Shown: piece by piece, positions 56,836 through 64,000 of the stretch
Position numbering within the stretch: the stretch's first letter is position 1
Layout of the letters: every line of letters begins with the position of its first letter
Assembly (NCBI RefSeq): GCF_900537115.1
Contig: NZ_UNRG01000008.1
Coordinates: 1-64,000, forward strand
DNA: 64,000 nucleotides
Source: Arthrobacter sp. Alg241-R88
GTDB taxonomy: Bacteria; Actinomycetota; Actinomycetes; Actinomycetales; Micrococcaceae
Direction of reading: 5' to 3'
The notes under the pieces: model-generated
The model's database searches: none
Seen by the model: the letters and a program-made list of their open reading frames with translations, nothing else
Told to the model about the DNA's origin: nothing
Position numbers and translations under genes: made by a program

Positions 56836-58347
56836 CTACAGGCGCGAGAGCTCCGGTACAAACACCTGCAGCGGACTGCTGGCCACCACCAGGGCGCGGA
56901 GTTCTCCCAGGCTGCCGGTAACGGAACCCGCAGCGCGTGCCTGTACCAGGACGTTGCCCAGGGCAGTGGCTTCCACCGGCCCAGCCACTACTTTCCTGCC
57001 GGTGGCATCGGCGGTGAGCTGGCAGAGCAGCCGGTTCTGGGAACCGCCGCCCACCACATGCACCACGTCCACTGACCGGTCCGCGAGCCGCTCGGCGTCG
57101 CGGATGGTGCGGGCATAGCCGGCGGCCAGGCTGTCCATGATGCAGCGGGTGATCGCGGCAGGATCGTTCGCCAGTACCTCTCCGGTGCGGCGGACCGCGG
57201 CGCGGATACGGTCCGGCATGTTGTCCGGGGCAATGAAGTAGGGGTCGTCAGGGTTGATCTGTGGCCCGCCGGGCGGCAAAGCGGCGGCCGCGGTCAGCAG
57301 GGCCGGAAGTTCCGGCCGGAACCCTTGCTGCGCCCACGTCCGCTGGCATTCGCTGAGGAGCCACAGACCGCCCATGTTGCGGAGGTAGCGGATGGTGCCG
57401 TCAACGCCGCGCTCATTGGTGAAGTTCGCCTCACGGCTGGCCTCAGTGAGGACCGGGTGCTTCAGCTCAAGCCCCACCAGGGACCAGGTGCCGGAGGAGA
57501 TATAGGCAAAGTCCTCCTCTCCGTCGTCCGCTTTCGCGGGGACGGCTGCGACGGCGGAGGCGGTGTCATGCGAGCCGACGGCCACCACTTGGGTTTCCCG
57601 CGGAAGGCCCACCTGGGCCGCAATGGCCGGCAGGAGGGTGCCAACAGTTTCACCGGGCTGGACCAGCGGCGGGAACAGGTCCTTCCGCAAACCCAGAGCC
57701 GTGAGGAACTCGGTGGCCCACTCCCCCGCCACGGCGTCGAACAAGCCCGTGGTGGAGGCATTGGTCGCCTCGGTCCTTCGCTGCCCCGTCAGGAGGAACG
57801 CGATCAGGTCCGGGATCAGGAGCGCCTGGAGGCCGTCCAGGTCCGGCTCGCTGGCCAGCTGGTAGATCGTGTTGAACTGCAGGAACTGCAGCCCCGTTGT
57901 CCCGTACAGCCGTGCAGGGTCCAGCTTCCGGTGCACCGGCTCCACAGCGGTCCGGCTTCGGTCGTCCCGGTAGCTGAACGGCTGGGCGGTCAGTTCGCCG
58001 GCGGCGTTGACCAGGCCGTAGTCCACGGCCCAGGTGTCGATGCCGATGCTGGCCACCCGCTCACCTTGCACGGCGGCAACGGTCGCCGCCGCCGAGAGCC
58101 CCTTGAGTACCTCGGCGAAGAGTGCGTTGAAGTCCCAGCACAGCCCGCCGTCGATCTCCACCACGCCGTTGGGAAAGCGGTGGACAACTTCCAGCTCCAC
58201 GCTGTTTTCGCCGCCGGCGTTAACCCGGCCCAGGATGACCCGGCCGGAGGAGGCGCCAATGTCGACCGCGGCGAAAACCTTTGAGGGGCCTGCGGAAACT
58301 GCCCCGGCCTGGGCCGGGGCAGTTTCCTTGGTGCGTTCGGTGCTCAT
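56836..58347 (-). CDS. rhaB: Rhamnulokinase
   Basis: RhaB phosphorylates L-rhamnulose at C1. The 503-residue FGGY-type kinase has AVDIGASSGRVILG, DTWAVDYGLV, FNTIYQL and the second-domain VGSHDTASAVAAVP and YISSGTWSLVG. An extra Ala/Pro-rich N terminus of about 25 residues precedes the domain. It overlaps the rhaD stop by 4 nt (ATGA) and ends the rha operon. Confidence 0.93.
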   Translation of the reverse strand: MSTERTKETAPAQAGAVSAGPSKVFAAVDIGASSGRVILGRVNAGGENSVELEVVHRFPNGVVEIDGGLCWDFNALFAEVLKGLSAAATVAAVQGERVASIGIDTWAVDYGLVNAAGELTAQPFSYRDDRSRTAVEPVHRKLDPARLYGTTGLQFLQFNTIYQLASEPDLDGLQALLIPDLIAFLLTGQRRTEATNASTTGLFDAVAGEWATEFLTALGLRKDLFPPLVQPGETVGTLLPAIAAQVGLPRETQVVAVGSHDTASAVAAVPAKADDGEEDFAYISSGTWSLVGLELKHPVLTEASREANFTNERGVDGTIRYLRNMGGLWLLSECQRTWAQQGFRPELPALLTAAAALPPGGPQINPDDPYFIAPDNMPDRIRAAVRRTGEVLANDPAAITRCIMDSLAAGYARTIRDAERLADRSVDVVHVVGGGSQNRLLCQLTADATGRKVVAGPVEATALGNVLVQARAAGSVTGSLGELRALVVASSPLQVFVPELSRL

Positions 58348-60380
58348 CGCAGGAAGGCTGCGGCCACCCCGGCGTCCACGGGGATGTGCAGGCCGGTGGT
58401 GTGGGACAGTTCATTGCTGGTGAGCACGGCGGCGGCGTTGGCCACGTGCTCGGGCAGGACTTCGCGCTTGAGCAGGGTGCGCTGGGCGTAGTACTCGCCC
58501 AGTTTCTCCTCGTCCACGCCGTACACGGCGGCGCGCTTGGCGCCCCAGCCGCCGGCGAAGATGCCGGAGCCGCGGACCACGCCGTCGGGGTTGATGCCGT
58601 TGACGCGGATGCCGTGCTCACCGAGTTCCGCGGCGAGCAGGCGCACCTGGTGGGCCTGGTCTGCTTTCGTGGCGGAGTAGGCGATGTTGTTGGGGCCGGC
58701 GAAGACGGAGTTCTTGGAGGAGATGTAGATGATGTCCCCGCCCAGTCCCTGGGCAATCATGACCTTCGCGGCGGCCTTGGCCACCAGGAAGGAGCCCTTG
58801 GCCATCACGTTGTGCTGCAGGTCCCAGTCCTTCTCGGTGGTTTCCAGCAGCGGCTTGGAGATGGACAGGCCGGCGTTGTTGACCACCAGGTCCACACCGC
58901 CGAACGCCAGGACAGCGGCGTCGATCGCGGCTGCGACCTGCGCTTCGTCCGTCACGTCAGCCTGGACCCCGATGGCAACGTCCGGCCCGCCGAGCTCTTC
59001 GGCCACCTTTCCGGCGTTCTCCAGGTTCAGGTCGGCGATGACCACGCAGGCGCCTTCCGCGGCGAGGCGGGTGGCAATGGCCTTGCCAATGCCGGAGGCG
59101 GCGCCGGTGACCAGGGCGATGCGGGTGGCGTGGGACTTGGGCTTGGGCATGCGGGCCAGCTTGGCTTCCTCCAGCGCCCAGTACTCGATCCGGAACTTTT
59201 CGGATTCCTCGATCGGGGCGTAGGTCGAGATGGCCTCGGCGCCGCGCATCACGTTAATGGCGTTGATGTAGAACTCCCCGGCGACGCGGGCGGTCTGCTT
59301 GTTGGCGCCGAAGGAGAACATGCCGACGCCGGGAACCAGCACAATGGCCGGGTCCGCGCCGCGCAGCGTCGGGCTGTTTTCGTCCGCGTGGCGGTCGTAG
59401 TAGGCCTGGTAGTCCTCGCGGTAGTCCGCGTGCAGCTCGTGCAGCCGGGCAATGGAGTCCTCGACTGAGGCGTCGGCGGGCAGGTCCAGGATCAGCGGCT
59501 TGACCTTGGTGCGCAGGAAGTGGTCCGGGCAGGAGGTGCCCAGGGCGCCGAGGCGCGGGTGCTCGGCGGCTTCGAGGAAGTCCAGGACGACGGCGTCATC
59601 GCTGAAGTGCCCCAGCTGCGGCTTGTCCGTGGAAGCGAGGCCGCGGATCACGGGTGCGAGGGCTGCGGCCTTGGCGCGGCGCTCTGCCTCGGGCAGTGCT
59701 GCGTAGCCGGGCAGCTTGGGCCCGAAGGGTTCGGCCTTGCCGTTGTCTTTGATGTACTTCTCGGCCTGTTCGATGATCCACAGCGAGTTCTGCTCTGCTT
59801 CTTCGCTGGTGGCGCCCCAGGCGGTGATGCCGTGCCCGCCCAGGATGGTGCCGATGGCCTGCGGGTTGGCGTCCTTGATGGCGGCGATGTCCAGGCCCAG
59901 CTGGAAGCCGGGGCGGCGCCAGGGAACCCAGACAACCTTGTTGCCGAAGATCTTGGTAGTGAGGGCCTCGCCGTCCACTGCGGTGGCGATGGCGATGCCG
60001 GAGTCCGGGTGCAGGTGATCAACGTGCGCGGCGTCCACCAGCCCGTGCATTGCGGTGTCGATCGACGGAGCGGCGCCGCCCTTGCCGTGCAGGCAGTAAT
60101 CGAACGCGGCCACCATCTCGTCTTCACGCTCAACGCCCGGGTAGACGTTCTTCAGCGCATTCAGGCGGTCCAGGCGCAGCACCGCCAGGTTTTCGGCCCT
60201 CAGCGTGCCGAGGTCCCCGCCGGAGCCCTTGACCCAGAGCAGCTGGACGTCCTCGCCCGTCACCGGGTCCTTCTCCGTGCCCTTGGCGGAGGTGTTGCCG
60301 CCGGCAAAGTTGGTGTTCCGCTTGTCCGCACCCAGGCGGTTGGAACGGGAAATCAGGTCTTCAACAGTCTTATTACTCAT
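58344..60380 (-). CDS. rhaD: Bifunctional rhamnulose-1-P aldolase / lactaldehyde dehydrogenase
   Basis: The 678-residue fusion has a class II aldolase domain (about 1-400; LPGYAALPEAE and the zinc His segments HVDHLHPDSG and GGHGITAWG) and a short-chain dehydrogenase domain (about 420-678; ALVTGAASGIGKAIATRL, catalytic YSATK). The first part cleaves rhamnulose 1-phosphate to DHAP and lactaldehyde; the second probably converts lactaldehyde. This two-in-one form is known in actinobacteria and Bacillus. Six bases separate it from rhaI. Confidence 0.93.
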   Translation of the reverse strand: MSNKTVEDLISRSNRLGADKRNTNFAGGNTSAKGTEKDPVTGEDVQLLWVKGSGGDLGTLRAENLAVLRLDRLNALKNVYPGVEREDEMVAAFDYCLHGKGGAAPSIDTAMHGLVDAAHVDHLHPDSGIAIATAVDGEALTTKIFGNKVVWVPWRRPGFQLGLDIAAIKDANPQAIGTILGGHGITAWGATSEEAEQNSLWIIEQAEKYIKDNGKAEPFGPKLPGYAALPEAERRAKAAALAPVIRGLASTDKPQLGHFSDDAVVLDFLEAAEHPRLGALGTSCPDHFLRTKVKPLILDLPADASVEDSIARLHELHADYREDYQAYYDRHADENSPTLRGADPAIVLVPGVGMFSFGANKQTARVAGEFYINAINVMRGAEAISTYAPIEESEKFRIEYWALEEAKLARMPKPKSHATRIALVTGAASGIGKAIATRLAAEGACVVIADLNLENAGKVAEELGGPDVAIGVQADVTDEAQVAAAIDAAVLAFGGVDLVVNNAGLSISKPLLETTEKDWDLQHNVMAKGSFLVAKAAAKVMIAQGLGGDIIYISSKNSVFAGPNNIAYSATKADQAHQVRLLAAELGEHGIRVNGINPDGVVRGSGIFAGGWGAKRAAVYGVDEEKLGEYYAQRTLLKREVLPEHVANAAAVLTSNELSHTTGLHIPVDAGVAAAFLR

Positions 60381-60386
60381 GGCTAT

Positions 60387-61553
60387 TTAGGCGCCCCATC
60401 CGGCTTGCTGGCCGCCTACGCGGTCCTCGTTGATCTTCTTCTGGTAGCCGCTGGCCTTGAAGGCAGCCAGCGGGTCCGCGGGCAGGCCGCGGGATTCACG
60501 CCACTCGGCCAGGACCGGCCGGACGTCGGTGTAGAACGCATCGTTGAAGATGCCGTTGGCGGCCAGGACATCCCCGGCGCGCTGTGCCTCTGCCAGGGCT
60601 GCAGTGTCCACCAGCAGGGCGCGTGCGGTCATTTCCTGCACGTTCAGTACCGATCGGATCTGGCCCGGGATTTTTTCTTCCAGGTTGTGGCACTGGTCCA
60701 GCATGAGGGCAACGCCCGAATCCTTGCCGTAGCCGCCGCCGCGGATGACCTCGTGCATGATGCGGAAGAGCTGGAACGGATCCGCGGCACCCACAATGAG
60801 GTCGTCGTCGGCATAGAAGCGCGAGTTGAAGTCAAAGGAGCCCAACTTGCCCAGGCGCAGCAGCTGCATCACGATGAACTCGATGTTGGTGCCCGGGGCG
60901 TGGTGGCCGGTGTCCAGGCAGACGAAGGCTTTCTCGCCCAACGCCAGGGTCTGGGCGTAGGAGGTGCCCCAGTCCGGGACGTCGGTGTGGTAGAAAGCGG
61001 GCTCGAAGAACTTGTACTCAAGCACCAGCCGCTGCTCGTCCCCCAGGGCGGCGTAAATCTCCTGCAGGGATTCGGCGAGGCGGTCCTGGCGGCCGCGGAT
61101 GTCGTCCTGGCCCGGGTAGTTGGTGCCGTCGGCCAGCCAAATCTTCAGGTCCTTCGACCCCGTGGCGTGCATGATGTCGATGCAGTCCAGGTGGTGGTCG
61201 ATGGCCCGGCGCCGGACCGTCTCGTTGGAGGAGGTCAGGGAGCCGAACTTGTATTCGTCATCCTGGAAGGTGTTGGAGTTGATGGTGCCCAGGCCAACGC
61301 CCAGGCCGGCGGCGTACTCCTTCAGGGCGGCGTAGTCATCAACCTTGTCCCACGGGATGTGCAGCGCAACGGTGGGAGCCAGGCCGGTCAGTTCGTGGAC
61401 CTTCGCCGCATCCGCAAGCTTTTCCTGCACGGTGCGCGGGGTGCCGGGCGTGCCGAACACCTTGAACCGCGTACCGGAATTTCCATAAGCCCACGAGGGG
61501 ACCTCGATGGCAAGCTCCTCGAGCCTGCCCAGCGCCGTTGCTACGTCATTCAT
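60387..61553 (-). CDS. rhaI: L-rhamnose isomerase
   Basis: The 388-residue TIM-barrel protein converts L-rhamnose to L-rhamnulose. It is of the Pseudomonas/Bacillus RhaI type rather than E. coli RhaA. Metal-site candidates are LEYKFFEPAFYHTDVPDWG, CLDTGHHAPGTN and FDFNSRFYADDDL. ATG at 61553 follows GGAAAGAA; an upstream in-frame start lacks support. Confidence 0.92.
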   Translation of the reverse strand: MNDVATALGRLEELAIEVPSWAYGNSGTRFKVFGTPGTPRTVQEKLADAAKVHELTGLAPTVALHIPWDKVDDYAALKEYAAGLGVGLGTINSNTFQDDEYKFGSLTSSNETVRRRAIDHHLDCIDIMHATGSKDLKIWLADGTNYPGQDDIRGRQDRLAESLQEIYAALGDEQRLVLEYKFFEPAFYHTDVPDWGTSYAQTLALGEKAFVCLDTGHHAPGTNIEFIVMQLLRLGKLGSFDFNSRFYADDDLIVGAADPFQLFRIMHEVIRGGGYGKDSGVALMLDQCHNLEEKIPGQIRSVLNVQEMTARALLVDTAALAEAQRAGDVLAANGIFNDAFYTDVRPVLAEWRESRGLPADPLAAFKASGYQKKINEDRVGGQQAGWGA

Positions 61554-61651
61554 GATGGTTCTTTCCGGTGTCTTGTCTTGCTGTGGTCTGGTTGGTGTTG
61601 CAGTGTCCGGCGTGGCCCCGCTGCTGGAGCGCACGAGCCTGGCCTGCAGTG

Positions 61652-61999
61652 TCAGCTTGGAGCGGATTTTGCCGCCGTGAGCTGGCTGTCGAGGTTGAAG
61701 ACTTCCTCAAGTACCTGGAACCCCTCATCGGGCGCCCGGTCCGTGTCTTCGAAAAGCTTGGCCATTTCCGCCTGCCAGCGGGCGTTTACGTCCTCGAGGG
61801 CCATCCGTGCCCGGGCTGCGTCGAAGTCGTCGCACTCCAGGTAGCCGATCAGGAGCCCGTCCCCGCCGAGGAAAAGCGAGTAGTTGTTCCAGCCGGCATT
61901 CTTGAGGGCACGGAGCATCTCCGGCCACACGGCAGCGTGCCGCCGCCGGTATTCGTCGATCAGCGCCGGCTGGACCGAGGAACGGAAGCACACCCTCAT
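61652..61999 (-). CDS. rhaM: L-rhamnose mutarotase
   Basis: The 115-residue protein interconverts rhamnose anomers. RhaM features: MRVCFRSSVQ at the start, RHAAVWPEML (catalytic His), NYSLFLGGDGLLIGYLE (Tyr) and a C-terminal LEEVFNLD. ATG at 61999 follows AGGAGAG. It is the first gene of the rha operon. Confidence 0.93.
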   Translation of the reverse strand: MRVCFRSSVQPALIDEYRRRHAAVWPEMLRALKNAGWNNYSLFLGGDGLLIGYLECDDFDAARARMALEDVNARWQAEMAKLFEDTDRAPDEGFQVLEEVFNLDSQLTAAKSAPS

Positions 62000-62024
62000 T
62001 TGGAACTCTCCTGAACTCGCAAAT

Positions 62025-62055
62025 CTTTGAATCGTTTCATTGTTACGATTCAAAG
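62025..62055. promoter_or_regulatory. Paired LacI-type operators of the rha divergon
   Basis: CTTTGAATCGT (62025-62035) and ACGATTCAAAG (62045-62055) are perfect inverted 11-mers around 9 bases. Within them, TGAATCGTTTCA (62028-62039) matches the LacI-family pattern TGAAnCGnTTCA, and a weaker copy lies at 62041-62052. The site lies between rhaM and the divergent LacI gene, so it can control both. Confidence 0.75.
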
Positions 62056-62149
62056 TACTCTTGAACGTGAGCAGGTGTCAAGCATTCCGGGACCTGTTCC
62101 TCACCAAGACCGGGAGGCATCTGCACTCGGCCCAGCAGCACGGAGAATC

Positions 62150-63172
62150 ATGAACCGCTCAGCCAGCATCAAGGACGTAGCCAACCACGCCAGCGTGGCG
62201 GTGGGCACTGTTTCGAATGTGCTGAACTACCCGGACAGAGTCTCGCAGCGGACCAAGGATCGCGTACTGCGCGCCATTGATGAACTCGGTTTCGTCCGCA
62301 ATGACGCGGCACGCCAGCTCCGCGCCGGACACAGCCGCACCATTGGGCTCATCGTCCTGGACGTGGGAAACCCCTTCTTCACCTCCGTGGTGCGCGCCGC
62401 CGAGGATGCGGCCGCCCTCCAGGGCAGCGCCGTGCTGCTGGGCGACAGCGGCCACGACGCCGGCCGTGAGGCCAATTACATCGACCTGTTCCAGGAGCAG
62501 CGCGTCCAGGGGCTGCTCATTTCGCCCGTGGGCGACGTGACCGAGCGGCTGGACCTCCTCCGCGAGCGCGGCGTACCCACGGTCCTCGTGGACCGGCTGG
62601 CTGACGAGGAGAAGTTCTCCTCAGTGGCCGTTGACGACGACGCGGGCGGTTACCTGGCTGCCAGGCACCTGCTGGACACCGGCCGCCGTCGGCTGGCCTT
62701 TGTGGGTGGCTCCACGTCCATCCGCCAGGTGGCTGACCGCCTCCAGGGAGCCCAGCGGGCAGTGAAGGAAGAACCGGACGCCACGCTTGAGGTGCTCGTC
62801 TCGGAAGGCCAGACTGTCCTGGCCGGCCGCAGCGTCGGCAACATGCTGGTGGAACGGGACCGCGGCGAGCTGCCCGACGGTATCTTCTGCGCCAATGACC
62901 TCCTGGCGCTCGGCGTCATGCAGTCGCTCACCATGACGCACACCTACCGGATCCCGGAGGACATCGCACTGATCGGCTACGACGACATCGACTTCGCAGT
63001 CTCCGCCGTGGTGCCGCTCTCCTCCATCCGGCAGCCAACCGAGGCCCTGGGCAGGACGGCCATCGAACTCCTGGCCGAAGAGGTTGAAGCCCAGCACGCC
63101 CGGCACCGCGCAGTCGTCTTCACCCCGGAACTGGTGGTCCGTCAGAGCACCGGGGCGCCGTCCGCTGACTGA
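62150..63172 (+). CDS. LacI-family regulator of rhamnose genes
   Basis: The 340-residue repressor has the LacI helix-turn-helix SIKDVANHASVAVGTVSNVL with hinge, then a periplasmic-binding-like sensor domain (IGLIVLDVGNPFFTSVVRAA, VLVDRLADEEKFSSVAVDDD, ANDLLALGVMQSL). ATG at 62150 follows CGGAGA; a longer in-frame start would cover the operators. Divergence from rhaM and the paired operators suggest rhamnose or a derivative as inducer. Confidence 0.9.
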   Translation: MNRSASIKDVANHASVAVGTVSNVLNYPDRVSQRTKDRVLRAIDELGFVRNDAARQLRAGHSRTIGLIVLDVGNPFFTSVVRAAEDAAALQGSAVLLGDSGHDAGREANYIDLFQEQRVQGLLISPVGDVTERLDLLRERGVPTVLVDRLADEEKFSSVAVDDDAGGYLAARHLLDTGRRRLAFVGGSTSIRQVADRLQGAQRAVKEEPDATLEVLVSEGQTVLAGRSVGNMLVERDRGELPDGIFCANDLLALGVMQSLTMTHTYRIPEDIALIGYDDIDFAVSAVVPLSSIRQPTEALGRTAIELLAEEVEAQHARHRAVVFTPELVVRQSTGAPSAD

Positions 63173-63193
63173 CCGGCCTCTGGCCCGGAACGA

Positions 63194-63568
63194 TCACCCG
63201 GCCTGCAGCAGCCAGGCCATGGATTCAGTCCTGGACGTAAAGAAGCGGGTGGGGCAGGGCGGGATGTGGACGCCCAGGAAGAAGTTCGCCAGGATCCGGT
63301 CCACCGGACTGGAACCGAGCAGCGCGATCCGGTTGGCGGCGCAGGGGATGGAAAACACCGAACGGGCCGCCCTGGTGACATTTTCGGTAGTAGCCATGTC
63401 CACGAGCATCGGGTAGGTCTTGTCCCCTGCTATCGCGTTGACAGCCGCCATCGCCGCCTGGGCATCATGCTGTTCTATACGGACCTGCGGCTCCCAGATA
63501 AGGTGGATGACACCGTCGGGACGCAACTCCACCGTGCCTTTGCCACCATCAACCATTACAGGCTCCAT
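63194..63568 (-). CDS. STAS/SpoIIAA-like unknown protein
   Basis: The 124-residue protein has an alpha/beta pattern with PMLVDMATTENVTRAARSVF and GSSPVDRILANFFLGV, resembling the STAS/SEC14-like small proteins common in Arthrobacter. These may bind a ligand or a regulatory partner, but the function is unknown. The C terminus (TRFFTSRTESMAWLLQAG) is family-typical. Confidence 0.72.
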   Translation of the reverse strand: MEPVMVDGGKGTVELRPDGVIHLIWEPQVRIEQHDAQAAMAAVNAIAGDKTYPMLVDMATTENVTRAARSVFSIPCAANRIALLGSSPVDRILANFFLGVHIPPCPTRFFTSRTESMAWLLQAG

Positions 63569-63701
63569 GCCCAGCCTCCCTCCCAGTGCAGACTCCCCTA
63601 TTCTGCTCCAACTTTGACCTCGCGGCGCTGCCTCCTGCTTTCACAGCCTCCCCACAGGCTTCCCGAACCGCAGGCACAGTGCGGCCCAGTATGAAAGAGA
63701 C

Positions 63702-64000
63702 ATGACACTTCGCGCGAGACGACCATCAGCCCTCATTGTTGTGCTGGGAATTGACGGTGCCGGCAAATCCACCGCCGCGCGCGAAGTGGCGGATCTTCTG
63801 CCCGGCACGCCAGTGCTGGTGCTCGGCAACTACTCGGGAAGGAAAACCATCGCTGGCCTGGCCCGGCGCTTCGCGGTACCCCTTCCCGTGCAGGTCGCGG
63901 ATATCCTCGAAACCACTGTGAGGGTCTTCAACGTCGTGCTCAACCACCTGCGGGCCCGGCGCTTTAACGGCCTGGTCATCATGGACCGGCATCTGTACTG
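63702..64000 (+). CDS. P-loop nucleoside/thymidylate kinase-like protein, partial
   Basis: The frame runs from ATG at 63702 off the right edge (99 complete codons). Walker A is VLGIDGAGKSTAAREV, and IMDRHLYC near the edge fits the DR motif of thymidylate-kinase-like P-loop enzymes. A basic, proline-containing N terminus (TLRARRPSA) precedes it. The substrate cannot be judged from the fragment; a longer polyphosphate- or nucleoside-kinase relative is possible. Confidence 0.8.
   Translation, partial: MTLRARRPSALIVVLGIDGAGKSTAAREVADLLPGTPVLVLGNYSGRKTIAGLARRFAVPLPVQVADILETTVRVFNVVLNHLRARRFNGLVIMDRHLY

Noticed and set aside
59520-61844. 774-codon open frame on the plus strand opposite rhaD and rhaI
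   Set aside because: It is an antisense shadow of well-supported rha genes; Gly/Val/Gln-rich composition without motifs is typical of high-GC antisense frames.
1-64000. CRISPR arrays, prophage and toxin-antitoxin pairs
   Set aside because: No regular repeat-spacer array, no phage structural genes and no convincing toxin-antitoxin pair were found; the excisionase-like HTH gene belongs with bS22.

Overview
The window is high-GC DNA with dense, mostly overlapping operons. Its gene content (menaquinone genes menB-menE-menA, Rex, System II cytochrome c biogenesis, bS22, a LAXTG surface protein, CsbD, DUF4229 and DUF6480 proteins) points to a Gram-positive actinobacterium. It most likely comes from the Micrococcaceae, in the Arthrobacter/Pseudarthrobacter group. 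The genus is inferred from gene content, not from a database search. No tRNA, rRNA, CRISPR array or replication origin was seen, and no gap without a gene exceeds 300 bases.

Layout. 1-567: the end of an IS3-family element cut by the window edge. 570-11110: phenylacetate/beta-oxidation genes (paaZ and paaI divergent; a thiolase, enoyl-CoA hydratase and hydroxyacyl-CoA dehydrogenase operon), with two copies of one TetR-type operator. Between them lie a secreted LAXTG-anchored serine protease, a GDSL hydrolase and small genes. 11161-15383: pentapeptide, SRPBCC and CsbD proteins, Pol IV and an amino-acid permease. 15557-18755: assimilatory nitrite reductase nirBD preceded by a coupled 115-residue unknown protein. 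19024-23570: an ABC-F ATPase and a manganese-type ABC transporter with a metalloregulator-like palindrome at its start. 24516-29492: a sugar or oligosaccharide ABC transporter with a candidate glycan lyase. 30182-33352: menB-menE-menA.

34225-42792 is the most unusual part: homologues of mycobacterial iniB, iniA and iniC (two dynamin-like GTPases and an IniB-N protein). Directly upstream is a translationally abutting pair: a membrane-anchored Hsp70-like ATPase with a long Thr/Ser/Pro tail, and a LuxR-type regulator that appears to lack the NTPase domain of its family. A 13-bp tandem repeat lies in front of iniB. I propose an envelope-stress sensing and membrane-remodelling system.

42945-52729 resembles the conserved mycobacterial Rv0500-Rv0548 neighbourhood (ccsB-resB-ccdA-resA-phosphatase; rex; glutaredoxin; HAD phosphatase; bS22 plus its HTH partner), so the ini block may be an insertion into a core region. 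52903-54216: DAHP synthase behind a newly noticed 19-residue aromatic-rich leader peptide with attenuator-like stems. 54257-63172: L-rhamnose catabolism (rhaM, rhaI, fused rhaD-dehydrogenase, rhaB, divergent LacI regulator with paired operators) plus a GPH symporter and a CE7 acetyl esterase. The window ends inside a P-loop kinase gene.
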